Below, in pieces: positions 1 to 10,616 of a stretch of DNA of 64,000 nt. A program made the position numbers and the translations under genes. The DNA lies in assembly GCF_031143425.1 (NCBI RefSeq), contig NC_090447.1, positions 30,346,238-30,410,237 of the forward strand. The letters run 5' to 3'. The number at the start of each line of letters is the position of its first letter. The first letter of the stretch is position 1. Source of the DNA: Pleurodeles waltl (lineage: Eukaryota; Chordata; Amphibia; Caudata; Salamandridae). The notes under the pieces are model-generated. The model saw nothing but the letters and a program-made list of their open reading frames with translations, was not told the origin of the DNA and did not search any database.

Positions 1-79
1 TGAGGGTTGAGGAGAGGAGGAGGGTGAAGAGAACAGAGAGTGCATGGCACGGAGGACACGGAGTTTTCTAAGAGATGAA

Positions 80-360
80 GGCCCACATTATGATACTGGC
101 GGTATAAACCGCCTACCGCTGCTGTGACGGCCGCCAAAAGACCATCACATCGGCTACCATCAGTTCGCAAGATTATGACCACAGCCGGACTTCCGCCACA
201 AGAAGGGCGGAAAGCCGGCCATGGCCATACTGGCGATGGTGGTAAGGTGGTGCTGCTACCACCAGCACCGCCACGCCAGTAGACCGCCGCCAGCCGTATC
301 ATGACATATGATACGGCCTGGCAGTGTTCTGCTGGCGGGCGCTGCTGGCGGTATCAGCAC
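80..360. repeat. GC-rich palindromic repeat fragment, possibly MITE-derived
   Basis: This stretch is rich in short inverted segments built on the words ACTGGCGGT, CCGCC and GGCGG. Examples are the GGTGGT/ACCACC pairs near 236-262 and the palindrome around 295-320 centred on CATATG. The style matches the GC-rich multi-hairpin elements at 7,728 and 45,985, but I could not pair clear terminal repeats or a target duplication. It may be a truncated copy of a related family. No credible coding region is seen. Confidence 0.35.
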
Positions 361-428
361 CCTGTCCCGTTCTCTGATGAAAGACCCCCTGGATGCAGGT
401 AAGTTGGGCTTCCGACAGGGGAGGGGGG

Positions 429-495
429 GTGTTGTGTGTGTGTGTGTGTGGGGATGTATGGGATTGTGTGCATGAATGTGTGAGTGTGTGCGCAA
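429..495. repeat. (TG)n microsatellite
   Basis: A G-run followed by an alternating TG tract, decaying into imperfect TGTG/GAGTGTG sequence. It is a simple-sequence repeat. Short open frames crossing it are artefacts of the repeat. Confidence 0.8.
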
Positions 496-559
496 ACTCA
501 GTTTATATACCCCAACATTCCTTTGAAGTGGGAGAGACTTCAAATATTGTTCTTGAAGT

Positions 560-1302
560 GCACAAGTTTCCCTTTCAGTACAGGTCTGTCTGCCAGGGTC
601 CCAGTAGGAGGTTTGTCAGTCTATTGGGTGAGGGCAGGCCACTAGCCTTTGAAATGTAAGTGTCAGGCTCTCCACCCTTCCAGGAAGACCCATTCAGTAT
701 GCAGATTAGTGCAGGTGTGACTGAGTGAGGGTAGCCCTACTGCTAGCCTATGAAAGGAGCAGGCCTCACAGTAGGGGAAAACAAATTTAGGGTTTTTTCA
801 CTACCAGGACATATAAAACACACATGTACATGTACATGTCCTGCCTCTTACCTACACAGCACCCTGTCCTATGGGTTACCTAGGGCCTACTTTAGGGGTG
901 ATTTATATGTAGAAAAGGGGGCGTTTAAGGCTTGGCAAGTACTTTTAAATGCCAAGTGGAAGTGGCAGTGAAACTGCACACACAGGCCTTGCAATGGCAG
1001 GCCTGAGACATGGTTAAGGGGCTACATATGTGGGTGGCACAAGTAGCATTCAAGTTACAGGCCCTGGGCACATGTAGTGCACTTTACTAGGGACTTACAA
1101 GTAAATCAAATATGCCAACTGGGAATGAACCAATGTTACCATGTTCCAGGGAGAGAACATATGCACTTTAGCACTGGTCAGCAGTGGTAAAGGGTGCAGA
1201 GTCCTAAAACCAGCAAAAACTGTGTCAGAAAAGTGGAAGGAGGCAGCAAAAAGTTGGGGGATGACCACCCTAAGGCTGTCAGGTCTAACAATTCCTAACT
1301 GG
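560..1302 (+). repeat. Dispersed repeat copy A (unknown family)
   Basis: About 240 bp here (885-1125) recurs in inverse orientation at 23,690-23,941. Shared words include GTGCACTTTACTAGGGACTT and the run around GTGGGTGGCACAA. The sequence is non-coding in all frames. It ends near 1,295 with TGTCAGGTCTAACA, immediately before another dispersed repeat. The family could be a non-autonomous LTR-type or other interspersed element; its class cannot be fixed from two copies. Confidence 0.6.
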
Positions 1303-1600
1303 ACTTTTCTTGCCACTTAAATTGAAAATGAAAAGTAAAACAGTTGCCATAAGAGAGCCGACTCAAAGCGCCACAGCTGCCATGAGCGTGAGCGCGAAGG
1401 AGAGACACAAAAGTAAAAAGAAGATTATTTGCAGTCAAACATATTGGCAAAAGTGCAATTATCCACATAACAGGGTTGATGGCCAAGGCGGTAACCAAAC
1501 TGCCCCAAGGAGGGACAAACGTAAAGCATTTACCAATGATAACAAAGTAATTTTGAAAGGCAAGCCCATGAGTGAGTGATAGTGATGGGTGTGCGGTGGA
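1303..1600 (+). repeat. Dispersed repeat copy B1, shared with 45,352-45,740
   Basis: Starts with GACTTTTCTTGCCACTTAAA and is matched at 45,352 onward by GACTTTTCTTGCCACATAAA. Later shared blocks are GCAAAAGTGCAATTATCCA, AACAGGGT(T/C)GATG and a closing GGCAAGCC. Both copies are on the plus strand. No open frame of interest and no clear pol III boxes were seen, so the class is unknown. Confidence 0.6.
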
Positions 1601-3018
1601 CGTGGTTAAAAGCACAAAGATAGATTAGAACAGGTCAGAGCGCTTGCGTGCTTGACCTAACAAAGATGAAGTCCAGGTAGCCCTGGTTGACCAGGGATGG
1701 GCCACGAGTGACCGTGGTTTATTAATGAATACGAGAGCAGGTGATCAACGCTTTCATTCAAGAAAGAGCAGTCATGTTACAAGGAAGGGTAGATGTTTGC
1801 TTTTTGGGTCTTGTAACACGCCACATTTACAATAATGTTCTAAATTAGAGGATTTGGAAGTGCCTTATGGTATTAGTGGTCAGCCTGAAGTGTCCATGCA
1901 AACCTCACTCCAGCATCTTCCAACTTGACCTAGTGATTCTAACAATACCCCTGTCTTGACCGATAGGACAACAAGCCCCTCCCTGGTGCGCTACACTACT
2001 TGGACAGACATGTCTGGCGTCCCCTAGTAGACTGCCCACCACAGTCATTTCTGATTTCCTCTCCCCACCCCACCTCCCTGCCCAAGCTTCATTCTCACCC
2101 GCCCCGGGGACAGCCACGGAGTCACTTTTGATAAGTACACATGACTTTCTTTCACCATAGTAATGGCTACCACTTCCGCACCCTACAACCCCCTCATCAT
2201 CTGCAGATAGCACCTCTCATAACGTACCTTGCAGTTAGGACACTTATCGAAAGATAGAGTTTCAAACCCCTTGAAGGGTTTCAACCTTGGTACCCACACT
2301 GAGGGAACTTGCAACACCCCCACACCTCCTAGTGGCATCAGCACGCGTCACTGAACAATCGGTTGACCAGGATTTGAAAATCTTTCTAGGCCTTGGGTAG
2401 GCTTGACTTGGTCCTCCTCCTTCCAGTCCCTTCTTTACATTACAGTCCACAAGCACCACCCCCATGCCACCTCCAGATTCTCCACATACCCCCTACTGGT
2501 TTACACTGCTTTGTATCTTCCCAAATCCAGGGGAACACCCAATCTTTTCCCCTATAAGACACTCCTCATGCACAACACCTTCGCATGGCGGAACAAGTGC
2601 CCAACCAAGCCCAGCTTTAGTTGTCTAGCAGTACCACACCGTTCTACTCTCAGCTGATGCAAAGTAGCCAGGTATGTGCGAAAATACAATTTTTTCCAAA
2701 ATAGTTTTTTTTGTGCATTTACACAAATGATATTAAAATATATTTCGTCATTATCTTGAATCACTTTTCTCCGCAAGGGTATAACTTGTGCAAAAAATTC
2801 ATGAGAGACGCTGACAGGGGAGCCCTGTTTCAGTAGAACATGTCATGCTGGTGGAGTACGTCTCTCAATAGGACATTTTCTCCTCAAACCCGTCTCTCCC
2901 AGGTAGAAATCACAGAAAATTAGACATATGGAATGGTGAAAATTCACATATTTGTGCAATACAAAATTTGAAAATTATGCTGGATTATGCTGCCCTTCCA
3001 AACATTTTGTAGAGTCCT
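1601..3018. other. Intergenic or intronic sequence with no recognised feature
   Basis: About 1.4 kb of apparently unique sequence. Open frames are short, have no family resemblance I recognise, and overlap one another on both strands. I see no RNA gene, inverted repeat or tandem repeat here. Confidence 0.6.
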
Positions 3019-3665
3019 AGGGTCGGATTTATCAAGGTTTTGCATTGCCCTTGTCCATGCAAGGGGGCCCAAGGACGAACCAAAATGTAAGTGAGATTTA
3101 TCAAGCCAGGCAAGGCACATTGCATGGACCGGAGTGGCTTGATAAATCTAGAGCAACTCAAGGCAGCGCAAATCACTGCCTTATGATACGCTGCCCCAGG
3201 GAGGTGTTCATGGGTGGCACGTGGGTGTTCCCACGCATCCACCCATGGACTTCGGAACATTCCCAGATTTACCATTAGTTGTAGACCTGGGAATGCATCA
3301 AAATGCTGAGCCTCCCCAGGTGAGGCCTAAGTGGGAGAAATATCTTTATTTTGCCTCCTTTTTCCCTCCTTCTACATGGTCTGTATTCTGCAGCACACAC
3401 AGAAAGAGGAAAATGCCTCTCTGGAATGTTTTTGTGAAGGAAGATGTTCCTTCCTGAATGAAAACAATCCTACCTACAACACAGGCACCCTTGCACCATG
3501 GCACAGCTGTGCCTGCATTGGTGCTAGGCAGCCCAGAGTACCCGAACGCTGGGAAAGGACAGGACTGCACCGTATAATGTTAAATATGGCGCATTCCTGC
3601 CCTTTCTCTGACATGCAGCGCAGCAAGGTGGCTTGCTGCGTGAAAGATTGATAAATACGCCCCCT
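3019..3665. mobile_element. TIR-bearing MITE-like element (GATTTATCAA family), copy 1
   Basis: The left end reads AGGGTCGGATTTATCAAG and the reverse complement of the right end reads AGGGGCGTATTTATCAA, giving imperfect terminal inverted repeats. An internal GATTTATCAAG/CTTGATAAATC pair lies at about 3091-3150. The middle part (about 3,330-3,500, with GGGAGAAATATCTTTATT and a run of AGAAAGAGGAAAA) matches the reverse complement of 27.6-27.75 kb, so it is a dispersed family. There is no transposase frame, and I could not define a target duplication. Confidence 0.55.
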
Positions 3666-3900
3666 GGTGACTACGCCCCTGTACTCCTGTGCACCTTCAC
3701 AGCACACCACCCACCTATGGTCCACACGGCAGCTACTGTTGCTGTGCACAGTATTACTGTTAGGGACAGGCTTAATACAAACACAAACAATGCAGATACA
3801 TTGTAACAAACAGAGGTGCCAGGACACTCCTCTAGGGGCACCTGTGGCAGCCGGTAAAATGGGGTTACTGTCATCTCCGGACACCAGGTCTTGGCACTAG
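3666..3900. other. Short unique spacer
   Basis: Sequence between the MITE-like element and the 45-bp array. Nothing recognisable beyond short overlapping open frames. Confidence 0.5.
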
Positions 3901-6035
3901 ATATACTACTGAGCTCTCCACCAGTCCTCAGTCTTGTCCAGGCTCATGCCTTCCTGAGCTCTCCACCAGTCCTCAGTCTTGTCCATCGTCGCGCCTTCCT
4001 GAGCGTTCCACCAGTCCTCAGTCTTGTCCAGGCTCACGCCTTCCTAAGCTCTCCACCAGTCCTCAGTCTTGTCCATCGTCGCGCCTTCCTGAGCGTTCCA
4101 CCAGTCCTCAGTCTTGTCCAGGCTCATGCCTTCCTGAGCTCTCCACCAGTCCTCCGTCTTTTCCAGGCTCACGCCTTCCTGAGCTCTCCACCAGTCCTCA
4201 GTATTGTCCATGGTCGCGCCTTCCTGAGTGTTCCACCAGTCTTCAGGCTTGTCCACGCTCATGCCTTCTTGAGCGCTCCACCAGTCCTCCGTCTTGTCCA
4301 GGCTCACGCCTTCCTGAGCTCTCTACCAGTCCTCAGTCTTGTCCAGGCTCATGCCTTCCTGAGCTCTCCACCAGTCCTCAGTCTTGTCCAGGTTCACGCC
4401 TTCCTGAGCTCTTCACCAGTCCTCAGTCTTGTCCAGGCTCACACCTTCCTAAGCTCTCCACCAGTCCTCAGTCTTGTCCAGGCTCATGCCTTCCTGAGCT
4501 CTCCACCAGTCCTCACTCTTGTCCAGGTTCACACCTTCCTCAGCGCTCCACTAGTCCTCAGTCTTGTCCAGGTTCACGCCTTCCTAACCTCTCCACCAGT
4601 CCTCCGTCTTGTCCAGGCTCATGCCTTCCTGAGCTCTCCACCAGTTCTCAGTCTTGTCCAGGCTCACGCCTTCCTAAGCTCTCCACCAGTCCTCCGTCTT
4701 GTCCAGGCTCACACCTTCCTGAGCTCTCCACCAGTCCTCAGTCTTGTCCAGGCTCACGCCTTCCTAAGCTCTCCACCAGTCCTCAGTCTTGTCCATGGTC
4801 GCGCCTTCCTGAGTGTTCCACCAGTCCTCAGTCTTGTCCACGCTCACGCCTTCTTGAGCGCTCCACCAGTCCTCACTCTTGTCCAGGTTCACACCTTCTT
4901 GAGCGCTCCACCAGTCCTCAGTCTTGTCCAGGCTCACGCCTTCCTGAGCTCACCACCAGTCCTCAGTCTTGTCCAGGCTCACGCCTTACTAAGCTCTCCA
5001 CCAGTCCTCCGTCTTGTCCAGGATCACGCCTTCCTGAGCTCTCCACCAGTCCTCCGTCTTGTCCAGGCTCACGCCTTCCTGAGCTCTCCACCAGTCCTCA
5101 GTATTGTCCATGGTCGCGCCTTCCTGAGTGTTCCACCAGTCCTCAGTCTTGTCCACGCTCACGCCTTCTTGAGCGCTCCACCAGTCCTCCGTCTTGTCCA
5201 GGCTCACGCCTTCCTGAGCTCTCTACCAGTCCTCAGTCTTGTCCAGGCTCATGCCTTCCTGAGCTCTCCACCAGTCCTCAGTCTTGTCCAGGCTCACGCC
5301 TTCCTAAGCTCTCCACCAGTCCTCAGTCTTGTCCAGGCTCACGCCTTCCTGAGCTCTCCACCAGTCCTCAGTCTTGTCCAGGCTCACGCCTTTCTGAGCG
5401 CTCCACCAGTCCTCACTCTTGTCCAGGGTCACACCTCCCTCAGCGTTCCAGCAGTCCTCAGTCTTGTTCAGGCTCACGCCTTCCTGAGCTCTCTACCAGT
5501 CCTCAGTCTTGTCCAGGCTCATGCCTTCCTGAGCTCTCCACCAGTCCTCAGTCTTGTCCAGGTTCACGCCTTCCTGAGCTCTCCACCAGTCCTCAGTCTT
5601 GTCCAGGCTCATGCCTTCCTGAGCGCACCACCAGTTCTCACTCTTGTCCGGGTTCACGCCTTCTTGAGCGCTCCACCAGTCCTCAGTCTTGTCCAGGCTC
5701 ACGCCTTCCTGAGCTCTCCACCAGTCCTCCGTCTTGTCCAGGCTCAGGCCTTCCTGAGCTCTCCACCAGTCCTCAGTCTTGTCCAGGCTCACGCCTTCCT
5801 GAGTGCTCCACCAGTCCTCACTCTTGTCCAGGCTCACGCCTTGTTGAGCGCTCCACCAGTCCTCACTCTTGTCCAGGCTCACGCCTTCCTGAGCGCTCCA
5901 CCAGTCCTCAGTCTTGTCCAGGCTCATGTCTTTCTGAGCTCTCCACCAGTCCTCAGTCTTGTAAATGCTTGCACCTTCCTGAGCGCTCCACCAGACCTCA
6001 GCCTTGTCCAGGCTCACGCCTTCCTGAGCTTGGTT
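3901..6035. repeat. 45-bp minisatellite, about 47 copies
   Basis: A head-to-tail array of a 45-bp unit (typical units at 4,126-4,170 and 5,041-5,085). Because 45 is a multiple of three, the plus strand has a 720-codon open frame whose 15-residue period reads FLSSPPVLSLVQAHA. The minus strand has shorter frames with period SLDKTEDWWRAQEGV. The plus frame begins at TTG and the period holds no methionine, so it is not a credible gene. Units differ by point changes (GAGCT, AAGCT or GAGCG at the junction; AGGCTC, ATCGTC or ATGGTC inside), and larger blocks are duplicated, for example 4,066-4,300 against 4,966-5,200. Confidence 0.95.
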
Positions 6036-6888
6036 ACCGCTGCATCATCATAAACCTGTGGCTTCTTCTTTTCAAGGTGACAGGATGGACTCTCGAGGGG
6101 ACAGCCATGAGTGAGTGCACTAAACGTGCCTGCTAGTGTGGCAATGATCTGCCCCACTCCATCTGCAAAGGTCCTGATCACTAGAGGGTCACTCGTCACT
6201 TCCTGATGGTCAGCCTCTTGTTTCTACTTGCACGTGATGACGCAGACGAAGGTAGAGAGATGCGACAAGGAGATAAACCTCCTCAAACCCAGCTCCTGAC
6301 CCATTAGCACTCATGTTTGGGGTAGAGACTCCTTTGTACGGCAGCTTCCACAGTGGGGGAGGTGGGCTCCGGTGGGGAACCTTCTGGTTATCTTGCTATG
6401 CTACAAGGATCTCACTCACCACCCAGATCCACCACGATCCCTCTTTCACTCGAGGAAGTATCTCAGTTCCATTTGCTTCAAAAACTCCACATGCAAACCC
6501 CACTTGATGTCACCCCCATAAAGATCCCCTCAGTCCACCACTCCTGTGCCCTCATACCCTCCTGTAGCTGTCCTCTTGACAGGGCTCTCTTGCGTTGTTG
6601 TTCGTTTTCCCGCCAATCGCAGCCTCATGCATCCATCCACATATACCGGAGAGGGAGTAATGTTAGAGGGACCGTGTGCACTGGTTGTTCAGTGTGGGGA
6701 CATCGAAGGGAGCTATAGAGGTCAGCAGCAGCGCAGCACATACCAAAACATACACACGCACGCATAGGTACCCACAAACACACAAACAAAATCACACCCA
6801 GCCACTCTACCCCTGCAGGTGGTTCAAGCCAGACTCTGGCCCTGTTCAAAATGTAATTTACACTTTTGCGTAACTTCACACTTTTGAC
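6036..6888. other. Spacer with no recognised gene
   Basis: About 850 bp after the array. It includes a short AC-rich simple tract (ACACAC/ACGCACGCA words near 6,750-6,790). Short open frames on both strands have no recognisable product. Confidence 0.5.
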
Positions 6889-7338
6889 TAAGTTTAGTAC
6901 TTTTCGGTATTCACAAACTTTGAAAATTATTACTAGAAACTAAAAACAGCCACAGGTCCAGCACCTCATATGGGCAGCCGCTGGAACTGCAACACCCTCC
7001 CATTGGAAATAATGGGGGTAAGGCTTAAAAATAAAACCCCATTGGATATAACGTTAAACTAAATTACATTATTTCAAATAGTTGAAAATATAAATATATA
7101 AAATAGTGCATATTTATTATTTAATTTATAAAACATTTTAATAAACTATTTTGAATTTAAAAATATAACCTATCAATACATTTTGTTAAAAAATATGTAA
7201 ACACATTTTAATAAATTCTGTGGGAGGGTGTTGCATGACTATTGGCTGGCCATGTGCAGTGCTGGGCTTACGATTGTGTTTTTTTATTTGTAATAGCTTG
7301 AACTCAGAGTTTGTGAATACCAAAAAGGGGTAAACTTA
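6889..7338. mobile_element. Fold-back element with outer and inner inverted repeats around an AT-rich core
   Basis: The ends TAAGTTTA (6,889) and TAAACTTA (to 7,338) continue inward as about 45 bp of imperfect inverted repeat containing GGTATTCACAAACT. A second perfect pair lies inside: GCAACACCCTCCCA at 6,989-7,002 and its reverse complement at 7,221-7,234. The core 7,060-7,215 is strongly AT-rich. There is no coding capacity. This fits a MITE or fold-back transposon; the superfamily is not determined. Confidence 0.65.
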
Positions 7339-7625
7339 CCCAAACATGCAAGTTACCTTTGTCAACCAGACCCAAAGTCTCTTCTCAAACAGCCTGCTTC
7401 AGACTGGCTTCCGTACATGAAGTCCACTGGAATAGTGCTCAAGTGTCACACTTCCTTACCTTCTAGCCACACCTGGGCCACCTTACACTGCTTCCAAGTT
7501 CCTGGAATGTTATCGCCACTAAATAAATTAATGTGATTCGAGCATGCTCAGTGGATTGCTGACCACTCCCAAATTCACCCTCCTGGTGCCACGGCTGGCA
7601 TACCAATGCTGGCATCAAAGGGGAG

Positions 7626-8447
7626 AAAATGTGGCCTAACGGCCAGAGCATCTGACTTTGGCGTTAGGGAACCAGGTTCAAGTCTCTGCATAGAATCAAC
7701 AGCTTGTAATTCTGGGCAAATCACTTAGGCCCTCATTACAACCCTGGCGGTCAAAGACCGCCAGGGTTGAAGTGGCGATCGTACCACCAACAGGCTGGTG
7801 GTACAATTTGCCATATTTTGACCGCGGCGGTAGCGCCGCGGTCACACCTCCGGGACCGGTGGTTTTCCGCCATGGTTGTCCCGGCGGTTATAATCCGGCA
7901 GGGCAGCGCTGCTTGCAGCGCTGCCCAGGGTATTATGACTCCCCTTCCCGCCAGCCTTTCCATGGCGGTAGTGACCGCCATGGAAAGGCTGGCGGGAAGG
8001 GGAGTCGCAGAGACCCTGGGGGCCCCTGCACTGCCCATGCACTTAGCATGGGCAGTGCTGGGGCCCCCAGGCACAGCCCCATCGCGATTTTCACTGTCTG
8101 CCTGGCAGATAGTGAACAGCGCGACGAGTGCTGCTGCACCTGCCGAACCGCCACATTTCCGCCAGCTCCATTAGGAGCCGGCTCCAATGTTATGGCCCAC
8201 TTCCCCGCCGGCCCAGCGGGGATGTCCAAATGCAGCCGGTGGGTTTCTGGCCGCCTGGGCAGCCGTCTGGTGGTGCAACCTTGGCGGTCAGACTCATCCG
8301 ACCGCCAAGGTTGTAACGAGGGCCTTAATTTCCCTGTGCCTACAAAAAATGAATGTGTGATTGTGTAATGTAACTGGTGCTCATGTAAATCACTTCAATA
8401 CTTTTGGGTCAAGTTCATGCTATATAAAAGTGCAAAACAAAAAAAGG
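7626..8447 (+). mobile_element. tRNA-derived SINE copy 1, split by a MITE at 7,728-8,324
   Basis: The head carries a pol III A box, TGGCCTAACGG (7,632-7,642), and a B box, GGTTCAAGTCT (7,675-7,685). The body resumes after the MITE with ATTTCCCTGTGCCTAC and ends in a tail containing TTTGGGTCAAGTTCATGC and CTATATAAAAG, followed by an A-rich end. The same body is found at 36,370-36,595 and, inverted, at 47,690-47,885, where the AAATCACTT region is uninterrupted. The tail resembles L2-type LINE 3' ends, which suggests L2-driven mobilisation (inference). The copy is diverged and probably inactive. Confidence 0.75.
7728..8324. mobile_element. PIF/Harbinger-like MITE copy 1
   Basis: A 597-bp element flanked by a 3-bp duplication, TTA at 7,725-7,727 and 8,325-8,327. 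Its terminal inverted repeats begin GGCCCTCATTACAACC on the left, and GGCCCTCGTTACAACC as the reverse complement on the right. TTA duplications and short GG-starting TIRs are typical of PIF/Harbinger elements. Inside are several strong hairpins, including a near-perfect long palindrome at about 7,938-8,006 centred on TAGTGACC, and a GGGGGCCCCTGC hairpin near 8,018-8,070. No transposase is encoded. Open frames of up to 198 codons across it are by-products of the GC-rich palindromes. Confidence 0.8.
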
Positions 8448-8984
8448 AATGGCCGTAACATCTGTACACAAGCAATGGAATCCGACATTGCTCTTCAAAG
8501 GGCGGGGCCAGTAGGAAGGAGTGTAACACGTTTTGTTTCAGTGTTCAAGGAGGAACTGGGAAGCAGTCGAGAGCTGACGGCTGTGAGTAGAAGGGAAGAG
8601 TGAATGCGGGGTCGGCTCTAGCGCTTGTGGCGCTCAGGGCGACAGTCTGTTTTGGCATTTACCACCCATGACGTCCTCCACGAATTCCCTAACTACCACC
8701 CTCCAGCAGTGCACTACATCTCTCCATAGCCCCTCGCTGACATGCATTTCAGTTTTATTTATAGTGCAACTCATAGTTCACTCACACTCAGTTCTGTGAT
8801 CCACATAGGACACATTCTTTGCAGCAGGCACATTAACCCTCTGCACTACAGTGATCAGTCAAAGCTGCCACTAGACAACATTCCGATCTCTCACCAGTCG
8901 GAACATTAATCACCAGAATTATCGTGACATTTTTATTGTTGTCTGAAAACTTCTAGACGCAAAAGGAAGTTTGTGGTTTGATAA
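8448..8984. other. Spacer flanking the retrovirus 3' end
   Basis: No gene seen. The last bases before the LTR are GGTTTGATAA. Compare with ATACCTATCA on the other side of the provirus: only 3 of 4 adjacent bases agree (ATAA against ATAC), so a target duplication is not clear. Confidence 0.5.
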
Positions 8985-9208
8985 TGATAGAGCGGTCCGT
9001 ACTAATAATTTACCTGTGTTCGGACGCTCTTTAGGCCGATGAATCTTTTGACTTTGTGGGAACACTCTGTACTCTTAATCGATCAATCGCACCAGATCAA
9101 TAATCAATAACGAACATAAGCAACACCTTGAACGACATAACACTTTACAATCAATCCAGAATACATTTCGGCGAACCCTGACCTTTCAGTCAGGAATAAC
9201 CACACCAG

Positions 9209-9234
9209 TTTATTGCAAAGTTAGTGGATTTATT
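9209..9234 (-). promoter_or_regulatory. Polyadenylation signals in the 3' LTR
   Basis: Two AATAAA hexamers on the minus strand (plus-strand TTTATT at 9,229-9,234 and 9,209-9,214). In the 3' LTR they would direct 3'-end formation of viral RNA. The first is repeated in the 5' LTR at 21,494-21,499. Confidence 0.6.
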
Positions 9235-9237
9235 TCC

Positions 9238-9423
9238 CTATATTAACAAAGCTAGCACAATATAAATGTGTCTCAACACCAAATGATAAACATAAATGAA
9301 CATTAATAGCTGTCCATAACGTCGAAACAAGTGTAATCTATGTAGCATTTGAATCACAAGACATTCGATAATGGCAATGCAAAGCACTAATACGATAATC
9401 TGCAATGGGCTAATTGCGTACAT
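9238..9423 (-). CDS. Small hydrophobic ORF in the LTR R region (3' LTR copy), hypothetical
   Basis: A 61-codon ATG-initiated frame encoding a very hydrophobic peptide (rich in I, L and V, with a few H, R and Y). It starts MYAISPLQIIVLVLCIAI and could span a membrane. The same frame is present with identical protein sequence in the other LTR at 21,503-21,688, although the LTRs differ elsewhere. Its position between the inferred cap site and the poly(A) signal puts it in both ends of the viral RNA. No family is recognised. Conservation may simply reflect the youth of the LTR pair, so coding status is uncertain. Confidence 0.25.
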   Translation of the reverse strand: MYAISPLQIIVLVLCIAIIECLVIQMLHRLHLFRRYGQLLMFIYVYHLVLRHIYIVLALLI

Positions 9424-9947
9424 TTAGTCAGCATAACAAGATCTCCAATTGCATCGTGCGACACGTGGAATCCTCGTCTAACCTCAAATTAGCATCAGCA
9501 TGTGGGACTTCATGCAAAAACAATTTAACAACATCAATTTAGAAAACTCCTAGCTAGGGTCCTTATCAAAATCAGCAGTTGGTTACCTAAAAGAAACACA
9601 ATGCAATTTTACAATTTCCTTTCATAATTACCAATTCCGATCAGCAATCAATGAAGTCTTCGTCTCACAGGTATCGTTTTCTCGATCAGCATAGGGCCGG
9701 GACGAAAAGGGCAAAGGTGAACGGGGCAATTGCCTCACGGCGGCAAGATAAGATTACTACTTCATGCAAAGGGGCAAATCAAAGTTAAAGTCTCTAGGGC
9801 AAGAATCATCAAGGTCTCTTTCTCTCGATTAGAGAAAGACTCAAAGTCTCTCAAAATGGCGTCGCAGCAAAATGGGTCATAGTAGCTACGAAGTCAAAAT
9901 GGCGGGATGTCCGAAGATAGAGAGAGCTTTCCTCTCGTGCACCTGGG

Positions 9948-9954
9948 TTTTATA
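9948..9954 (-). promoter_or_regulatory. TATA box, 3' LTR
   Basis: TATAAAA on the minus strand, preceded by ATTGG/CCAAT words around 9,985-10,020. This copy lies in the 3' LTR, so it could only drive transcription outward into 8.9 kb and lower coordinates. Confidence 0.6.
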
Positions 9955-10558
9955 GACAACAGTTCAAGTCCAGTAGGGTCTCCATTGGTGGGTTCATAGG
10001 TTAGCTTCAAATTGGCCAATCAAAAACGACAGTTCTCAAGCTTTTACTTAAGCATACATTATCCTTGGAGATGGGTACGTAATTTGCAACATTGTCTCTC
10101 GATTAGCTTACTCTCAGAGCCTCCATTGTCCGCACCTGCAAGTCGACCTTGAATTAAAGAGAAAATATGCCAGGCTGGCACTAACTTTAAGATAAGCATG
10201 TGAACAGTTTCTGTGGAAAAATACAGCTTCAAGCAGAAATACACGTTTAATAGCACAGTGGAAAAATACGAACATCTAAACCGTGAGACCAGGCAACTAG
10301 GCCAAAGCCTCCGCTAAAGTAATGCTAAGCTAAAACATTTCAAACAAGCAAACCGTAGCACACGTTTATGATTATGTCGGATTAGCGCAATTCTAATACA
10401 CCACGTTATATAAAGCACACGTATAAATGATGGCAAATTACTCTGAGGGCCCATTTTGTCCCCGTACAATCTTTATTAGTTCGGTTAATATCACACATGA
10501 TTGTTTCACACTACGTTTATGCGTTAATAAATCAAAACCTTCATTTTCTGCTTCATCA

Positions 10559-10569
10559 ATCCCTCCTCT
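10559..10569 (-). promoter_or_regulatory. Polypurine tract (plus-strand primer)
   Basis: The minus strand reads AGAGGAGGGAT directly before the TG that starts the 3' LTR. This is the expected position and composition of a retroviral polypurine tract, and it fixes the LTR boundary at 10,558. Confidence 0.85.
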
Positions 10570-10616
10570 GATGACTACTTGTCATCACACAAATTTAGCC
10601 CACAAATTTTATTCCA

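Larger units (their letters stand above)
8985..10558 (-). repeat. 3' LTR of the endogenous retrovirus
   Basis: A 1,574-bp direct repeat of 21,250-22,824, bounded by TG...CA on the minus strand. Reading on the minus strand it contains CCAAT-type words upstream of a TATAAAA box (9,948-9,954) and two AATAAA signals (9,229-9,234 and 9,209-9,214). The TATA box and the polyadenylation signals are about 715 bp apart, which implies an unusually long R region. A 61-codon ORF (9,423 to 9,238) lies inside R. Confidence 0.95.

Noticed and set aside
370..420. Splice donor (GCAGGTAAGTTGGG) near 398 as the end of an exon
   Set aside because: It has a good donor consensus, but no upstream acceptor with a coherent coding segment is visible and the surroundings look repeat-derived.
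3891..6053. 720-codon frame across the 45-bp array
   Set aside because: Begins at TTG with no methionine in the period. The unit length is a multiple of three, so a stop-free unit stays open by itself. The opposite strand is also open in long stretches.
7772..8368. 198-codon open frame at the Harbinger-like MITE
   Set aside because: Crosses the MITE/SINE junction and is built from GC-rich palindromes that read open in several frames; no transposase motifs.
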